This document shows, one piece after another, positions 59,312 through 64,000 of a stretch of DNA of 64,000 bases. Under the pieces are notes generated by a model. It was not told where the DNA came from, did not search any database, and saw nothing but the letters and a program-made list of their open reading frames with translations. The position numbers and the translations under genes are program-made. This DNA is from Planctellipticum sp942493135 (GTDB lineage Bacteria > Planctomycetota > Planctomycetia > Planctomycetales > Planctomycetaceae). The DNA lies in the NCBI GenBank assembly GCA_942493135.1, contig OW818684.1, positions 2,232,001 to 2,296,000 on the forward strand, written 5' to 3'. How positions within the stretch are numbered: position 1 is the stretch's first letter; every line of letters begins with the position of its first letter.

Positions 59312-60406
59312 ATGGACGAACCCCATCCCCGGATTCTGCTGCTGGCCGGTCGCTACGCGCTGCGTGGCACGTGGTCCTACACGCTGCGCCTGGCGGAGCA
59401 TCTGCCCGAGCACGGGTTTTCAACGACGGTCATTTGCCCCGACGCCCGGCGCGTCGATGCAGCCCGGCGTCAGGAGCTGCATATCCAGCAGTATCCGTTG
59501 CTCCAGGCGCCACTGTGGGGGCAGGTCGTCCTGGCAATGCTCTACCGGCAACTGGAGAAAGTGCCTCCGGAGCTGATTCACATTCAGTCCCGCTCGGCAG
59601 TCAAAGCAGGGCTCTGGCTGGCGCGCCGACTGCGAGTCCCCTATGTCCAGACCGTCCATGATTTTCTCCAGGGTCGCCAGAGATTTGTCTGGGATCGTCG
59701 ACTTTGCCGCCGGATTCTCGCGGTCAGCGAGGCCGTCCGGTCCGATCTGATCGGCAAAGCGGGCTTGCCCTCGGAACTGGTGACCGTCGTTCCGCCAGGC
59801 GTCGAGTGCGGTGAAAGCGTCGCCGGCCCGGTCCTGCAGCCTGGCCGGGTTTCCGTCGTCGGCACCGCCGGTCCTCTGGAGGCAATCAAGGGGATGCCGT
59901 TTTTTCTCGGCGCGGCGGCGATGGTGCTGCAATCTCAGAGAGACGTCGAGTTCCTGATCGCCGGAGCGGGTCCCGAGGAATTCAACCTCCGTCGACTGGC
60001 CCGAGAACTGGGCATCAACGACCACGTCACATTCGTACCCAACATCCTCGACTTCGACGAAGCCATCCTGGCCATGGATATCTTCTGCCTCCCTTCCCTC
60101 CAGCAGGGGATTGGCACGATCATGCTGGAGGCGATGGCGCTGGGGCGTCCGGTGATCGCCACACGAGTCGGCGGCGTCTACCGCATAATTCGCGACAACG
60201 AAACCGGGCTCCTCGTCCCGCCATCGGACAGCCGCCGTCTGGGCGAGCGGATTCTGGAGCTTCTCGATCAGCCTGCACGGGCTCAGGCGATCGGAGCCGC
60301 AGGGCAGCGCGAGGTGGTCGAACAATACAGCGTACAGCAGATGATCCAGCAGACTGCGGACCTCTATCGCGAGATTCTGAACATCCCGGCTCCTGCGACG
60401 GTTTGA
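59312..60406 (+). CDS. GT4-type glycosyltransferase
   Basis: The 364-residue enzyme has the GT-B fold of family 4: an N-terminal RILLLAGRYALRGTWSYTLRLAEHLPEHGF, and a donor-binding end with VVGTAGPLEAIKGMPFFLGAA, HVTFVPNILDFDEAILAMDIFCLPSLQQGIGTIMLEAMALGRPVIATRVGGVYRII. The EGxGxxxLEAMA-like stretch (QQGIGTIMLEAMA) lacks the usual Glu, with Gln instead. It adds a sugar from a nucleotide donor to an unknown acceptor. The ATG at 59312 is preferred to a TTG overlapping the previous stop (TTGA). Confidence 0.88.
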   Translation: MDEPHPRILLLAGRYALRGTWSYTLRLAEHLPEHGFSTTVICPDARRVDAARRQELHIQQYPLLQAPLWGQVVLAMLYRQLEKVPPELIHIQSRSAVKAGLWLARRLRVPYVQTVHDFLQGRQRFVWDRRLCRRILAVSEAVRSDLIGKAGLPSELVTVVPPGVECGESVAGPVLQPGRVSVVGTAGPLEAIKGMPFFLGAAAMVLQSQRDVEFLIAGAGPEEFNLRRLARELGINDHVTFVPNILDFDEAILAMDIFCLPSLQQGIGTIMLEAMALGRPVIATRVGGVYRIIRDNETGLLVPPSDSRRLGERILELLDQPARAQAIGAAGQREVVEQYSVQQMIQQTADLYREILNIPAPATV

Positions 60407-60559
60407 CACTTCCCTCGGTTCCCGTCGACAATGCCCGTCCCGGCCGATCCTCTCCGATCGACCAGGATAGAATGCATTGTGTGCAAAACAACAAGGCTCC
60501 GCGGCCTGGCGCTCGCAGCGGATTCCGAGGATGGTGCAGAACGCCGTCGGGAAATTGGA

Positions 60560-61807
60560 ATGCAGGCAGAGATTATCGCCGTCGGCACCGAACTGGCCAA
60601 CGGAGCCAAGCTCGACACCAACAGCCAGTGGCTCAGTCTTGAGCTGGCTGAGATCGGGATCTCGGTCCGTGCGCACACGACAGTCGGCGACGATCTCGAC
60701 ATGATGGTCGATTCACTTCGCGCCTCCGCCGGTCGTAGCGACGTCGTGCTGATCACCGGGGGGTTGGGACCTACGCTCGACGATCTGACTCGCGAGGCTC
60801 TGTCGCGATTCACTGGCGCTGAACTCGAGCTGCATCCGCCGTCGCTCGAACACGTCAAGGAGATGTTCGCCCGGCGGAACCGGCCCATGCCCGAGCGCAA
60901 CGTGATCCAGGCCATGTTTCCGCGGGGCAGCCAGCCGCTCCCGAATCCCCGCGGCACCGCCCCAGGAATCTGGCTGACCGTGCCGCGCCACGACGGAAAG
61001 TTGTGCGGGATCGCCGCCATGCCCGGCGTTCCGAGCGAAATGAAGCAGATGTTTCGCCAGCAGGTCGTCGCCCGTCTCGACGCCGGAAAACGCATCATTC
61101 GCCGGGCCCGGATCAACTGCTTCGGTTGCGGCGAAAGTCAGGCGGAAGAAGTTCTCGGCGATCTGACCGCCCGCGGCCGGGATCCGGACGTCGGCATCAC
61201 CGCTCACGAAGCGACGATCACCTTGCGGATCACGGCGGAAGGGAGTTCGATCGACGAAGTTCGCGACAAGATCGAGAAGACCCGCGCCGCCATCGTGAAC
61301 CGCATGGGCGAGTTTGTGTTCGGCGTGGAAGACGAGGAACTCGAAAACGCGCTCGTGCGGTTGCTGCGGTTGCGCAGGGCGTCGCTATCGACTGCGGAAT
61401 CGGGCACGGGAGGGTTGCTGGCTCACCGCCTGACCAGCGCTCCCGGTTTTGAATCGTGCTATCTCGGCGGCGTGGTGGTGACTTCGAATGCCGCGAAACG
61501 CGAAATGATCGGCGTCGAGCCGCATGTGCTCGAGCAGTTCGGACCGATCAGCGCCGAAGCCGCAGGGGCGATTGCAACCGGCTGCCGGACAAAGTTCGGG
61601 ACAGACTTCGCAATCGCGGTTACCGAGTGGCCCGAATTCGACCCGGACGATCCGCTGGCTGCCGTTCCCGCGTCATTCGTTGCCTTGGCCGGCCCCAATC
61701 TGCTGGCCGTGGAGCAGGTCCAGCACTTTGGCGACCCGGCCATCGCCAAGAGCCGGACCACCAAAGTTGCGATGAACCTGCTGCGGCTGCACCTGATTCA
61801 GGGGTAA
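60560..61807 (+). CDS. cinA: CinA (competence/damage-inducible, NMN deamidase)
   Basis: The 415-residue protein has both CinA parts: an N-terminal MoCF/COG1058 domain (AEIIAVGTELANGAKLDTNSQWLSLELAEIGI, LITGGLGPTLDDLTREAL, MPGVPSEMK) and a C-terminal deamidase domain (SLSTAESGTGGLLAHRLTSAPGFESCYLGGVVVTSNAAKREMIGV, GTDFAIAVTEWPEF). CinA recycles nicotinamide mononucleotide in the pyridine nucleotide cycle and is linked to competence in some bacteria. It follows a glycosyltransferase by about 150 bp and converges on the beta-helix gene, with 9 bp between stops. The start at 60560 begins at the family motif. Confidence 0.92.
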   Translation: MQAEIIAVGTELANGAKLDTNSQWLSLELAEIGISVRAHTTVGDDLDMMVDSLRASAGRSDVVLITGGLGPTLDDLTREALSRFTGAELELHPPSLEHVKEMFARRNRPMPERNVIQAMFPRGSQPLPNPRGTAPGIWLTVPRHDGKLCGIAAMPGVPSEMKQMFRQQVVARLDAGKRIIRRARINCFGCGESQAEEVLGDLTARGRDPDVGITAHEATITLRITAEGSSIDEVRDKIEKTRAAIVNRMGEFVFGVEDEELENALVRLLRLRRASLSTAESGTGGLLAHRLTSAPGFESCYLGGVVVTSNAAKREMIGVEPHVLEQFGPISAEAAGAIATGCRTKFGTDFAIAVTEWPEFDPDDPLAAVPASFVALAGPNLLAVEQVQHFGDPAIAKSRTTKVAMNLLRLHLIQG

Positions 61808-61816
61808 CGAAGTCGA

Positions 61817-64000
61817 TTAAAACAGAGGCTTCTTTGTCGTCCCCGGTTTCGCGTTTCCCCCCGTTGGCGGCGGTTTCGGACCTCCGATCGCCGGCGGTGA
61901 CGGAGACCCGTCGGGACCTACGCTGGAAGTGTCAGCGCCGATCGGCCGGCCGCCGTCGCCCCACGTACTGGCTTTCGCAGACCGGTGCAGCGTGAATGCT
62001 TGCGGCTTGATCGACTTGTAACTCGCTGACAGCGGCGTTGCGTAGTAGACCCCCTGATCGCCGGTCAGCAGTTGAACGTCGTGGTCAGTTCCCCACGCGG
62101 ACTGCCACTCCGCGAGAGTTCCTGCCGTTTTCGGAGCGTCACCGTCACTCGCGAGGAACCGTTGAATCTCGGGAGCGACGCCATTCGCACGCCCCCACCA
62201 TTCCACCTGGTTCCGCTTCAGGGCGGCACTGTTGCACAGAAGCACGGCGGCCCGGTCGGCCTCGCCGTTTTTCACGACGAACGGACCCGCGAAGGCGGTC
62301 TCGTCAAAGTACAAACGGAACGGCCGACGGACGTCCCCGTCCGGCAGAATGGGTTCAATCCGTATCGCGGACTGGGTTGCCGCCAATGTGCATCGCCGGA
62401 CGTCGACGGTCAGCGGAACGGCATCTCCAACGCGTGTTGGCACCAGGTCGAGACCAAGTCCCCGAGCAATCAGGATCGAGTTCTGCAGGAACAGGTTTCC
62501 GGGACCCCCTTCTGCTCGAATCAGATGGCCCGGCGAATACAGCAGAGAGTCCGCGATCGCCAGCAACGGTGGATTGTTGCGTTCTGCAGTCCCCGCACCA
62601 GAAGCCCAGCGGATCAGTCCGCGATGCTGGGCGCCGTCGACCGCCGGACCCATCAACTGGCTCTGCCGGATGATGAGCTGCGAGTCTCGCGCCGCAATCA
62701 GATGCTCGGGCACGCCCTCGCGAACTGATGCCAGCTGTGCCAGCGAAGCGCCGACGAGTTCGAGCCCTCCCTTTTCAATCGTGAACAGCGCCGGCGGACC
62801 CGCCCGGCCCTCGATCACTTTCGGCTGCAGCAGCAGGGGTGGACTTCCCTCGACTTGATGGAAAATGATGCGGACCGCCTTGCCCTCGATCTTCACCGGG
62901 GTCATCGTCCGGTTGCCGGAACCGGTGGCTTCAATCAGCGTCCCCGACGGCCATTGATTGCGGCCGAGCACGACTCCCAAGTCTTCCTTCAGCAGATCGA
63001 CCCGCAAGACATGCGGCGGTTCTGCCGGCGCCAGGGCCAGTCGCACGGGGGGCTGACTCCGTTCAGCCAGAGCTCGGATGCGAACCTGCGAGACATGGCC
63101 GGGCAGCGACAGTGCGGCGGTCTCGCAACCTGGCGGCTGGCCCGACGCGCCAACCACTCCCAGCGAGGGAATCCTCGCGCGATCCAGATCGGCGACATCA
63201 AAATCGGCCCAGTCCGCAGGCGCAGACGCGGGGAACCCCGTCGCCTGGAACTGACTGGCGTCGTACTTTTTGCCCCAGAACCGCTGCCAGCTGGTAGCGT
63301 CGGTGACACGGAAGGGCGACGCCGCGCCGGGATCGACGAACTGACTGTAATTCAAGTACAGCGAACTGGTCGAGGACCACGTCACATCCTGGAGCTGTCC
63401 CGCGTCCTGACCGCTGTGCTGCGGCGGCCACTGCGCTGCGTCGAGCAGGACCGTCTCCGGTTGGCCCGCCGTACAACAGACAGAGTCCTGGAACACGACG
63501 TTCGTCAGCGGCGGCGCCCCCAGGCCAGCCAGCATCAGCCGGATCGCCGACTTCCCCGAAACGAGCGTCGACTCGACAAATCGCACCGTCCGCTGCGGGC
63601 CGGCGGGGATCGGGGGAGTAGCTGTCTGGGCTGCACCATCTTTCGCTTCCCGCTCCGGCGGCACAAACCGCTGTGCGGACGACAGCAATACCACTGGAGA
63701 CTTCGCGGAGACCAGCACACTCTGTTTCACGACGACATCGGCGAACTGCCGATTCACGGCGAGGGCGGTGACTGCGTCGCCGCGCACGATGGTTCGTTCA
63801 ATCAGCGCCTGCGGTCGCGTCAGCGGCTGAATCGCATTGGGATCCGTGCGTGTTCCCAGCGCGATCGCCTGCACGGGAACCGTTCCTGTTCCGCTGATCG
63901 TGAACGAACATTCCCGGATCTGCAGTTGTCCGTCGACAACCGCCACAAGATTGACCGATTCGGTCCCGGCCAGTTCTGCCGCATTGGCGGCAAAGTGCAG
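61817..64000 (-). CDS. Beta-helix protein, 5' end outside window
   Basis: The frame is open from the window edge to the stop at 61817, giving at least 727 residues; an internal GTG at 63946 is unlikely to be the start because the frame continues upstream without a stop. The sequence is a series of short beta-strand repeats (LQIRECSFTISGTG, ALAVNRQFADVVVKQSVLVSAKSPVVLLSS, FLQNSILIARGLGLDLVP), typical of a right-handed parallel beta-helix such as those of pectate-lyase-like surface proteins. A FYCT-like conserved motif is not seen. It has a Pro-rich tail (PPAIGGPKPPPTGGNAKP). It probably forms an extracellular or envelope protein; the missing N-terminus may carry other domains. Confidence 0.75.
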   Translation of the reverse strand: MHFAANAAELAGTESVNLVAVVDGQLQIRECSFTISGTGTVPVQAIALGTRTDPNAIQPLTRPQALIERTIVRGDAVTALAVNRQFADVVVKQSVLVSAKSPVVLLSSAQRFVPPEREAKDGAAQTATPPIPAGPQRTVRFVESTLVSGKSAIRLMLAGLGAPPLTNVVFQDSVCCTAGQPETVLLDAAQWPPQHSGQDAGQLQDVTWSSTSSLYLNYSQFVDPGAASPFRVTDATSWQRFWGKKYDASQFQATGFPASAPADWADFDVADLDRARIPSLGVVGASGQPPGCETAALSLPGHVSQVRIRALAERSQPPVRLALAPAEPPHVLRVDLLKEDLGVVLGRNQWPSGTLIEATGSGNRTMTPVKIEGKAVRIIFHQVEGSPPLLLQPKVIEGRAGPPALFTIEKGGLELVGASLAQLASVREGVPEHLIAARDSQLIIRQSQLMGPAVDGAQHRGLIRWASGAGTAERNNPPLLAIADSLLYSPGHLIRAEGGPGNLFLQNSILIARGLGLDLVPTRVGDAVPLTVDVRRCTLAATQSAIRIEPILPDGDVRRPFRLYFDETAFAGPFVVKNGEADRAAVLLCNSAALKRNQVEWWGRANGVAPEIQRFLASDGDAPKTAGTLAEWQSAWGTDHDVQLLTGDQGVYYATPLSASYKSIKPQAFTLHRSAKASTWGDGGRPIGADTSSVGPDGSPSPPAIGGPKPPPTGGNAKPGTTKKPLF

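Noticed and set aside
61817..63946. Beta-helix gene starting at GTG 63946
   Set aside because: The frame stays open to the window edge with 18 further codons of beta-helix-like sequence, so it is a truncated gene.
1..64000. tRNA or rRNA genes
   Set aside because: No tRNA-like T-loop with matching acceptor arms or rRNA-like segment was noticed by eye; a covariance-model scan would settle it.

Overview
The window looks like a piece of a Planctomycetota chromosome. It is GC-rich and carries several families that are largely or mainly planctomycetal: two DUF1559 prepilin-like surface proteins, a TIGR03067 domain protein, a YdjY-domain protein, a multi-domain secretin-N protein without a channel domain, a Ser/Thr kinase with a C-terminal membrane domain, a SUMF1-type lipoprotein and many small lipoproteins. 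Intergenic regions are rich in short palindromic dispersed repeats. No rRNA, tRNA, CRISPR array, transposase or prophage was seen. Assignments come from reading motifs in the translations; no database search was run.

Layout. 0-2 kb: two lipoprotein genes and a DUF4392 (glutamate cyclase-like) gene bracketed by a 39-nt repeat. 2-5.6 kb: a tandem duplication of a DUF1559 gene plus a small carboxypeptidase-regulatory-like lipoprotein gene. 5.7-11.5 kb: ApbE flavin transferase overlapping a 990-residue secretin-N protein, then a Ser/Thr kinase. 11.8-13 kb: a Tm-1-like (UPF0261) gene. 13.1-16.1 kb: a lower-GC accessory island with an AAA ATPase and an HNH-TPR protein. 16.1-20.1 kb: a repeat-dense region with a HigBA toxin-antitoxin pair and small genes. 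20.1-27.3 kb: ligase-associated exonuclease, ROK kinase, exopolyphosphatase, polyphosphate kinase and an esterase. 27.3-33.2 kb: dnaA with a DnaA box upstream, a GNAT acetyltransferase, a RecA/KaiC-like ATPase and a large unknown protein. 33.5-38.5 kb: a YyaL/SPATA20-type thioredoxin protein, a YdjY-domain protein and a membrane-anchored beta-sandwich protein. 38.7-42.7 kb: a signalling run of CheX, a CheY-like regulator, an HDOD-GGDEF protein and an FHA protein. 43-46 kb: an OleC-like AMP ligase followed by a PLP trans-sulfuration enzyme. 46-50 kb: a lipoprotein, a small membrane protein, two periplasmic thioredoxin-fold proteins and a PfkB sugar kinase. 50.2-50.4 kb: a probable terminated small RNA or leader. 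50.5-64 kb: envelope lipoproteins, a PH-domain protein, a degenerate M14 peptidase, flotillin-like FloA with a membrane partner, a glycosyltransferase, CinA and a beta-helix protein cut by the window end.

How genes may work together. The polyphosphate genes (ppx, ppk1) form a plausible operon with the ROK kinase. CheX, the CheY-like receiver and the HDOD-GGDEF protein look like one operon linking a receiver phosphorylation state to cyclic-di-GMP. The two DUF1559/lipoprotein pairs are probably cell-surface modules. The AAA/HNH-TPR island is the best candidate for a poorly described (possibly defence-type) system, and the repeats of the 11.5-20.1 kb region suggest an integration- or rearrangement-prone segment around it.
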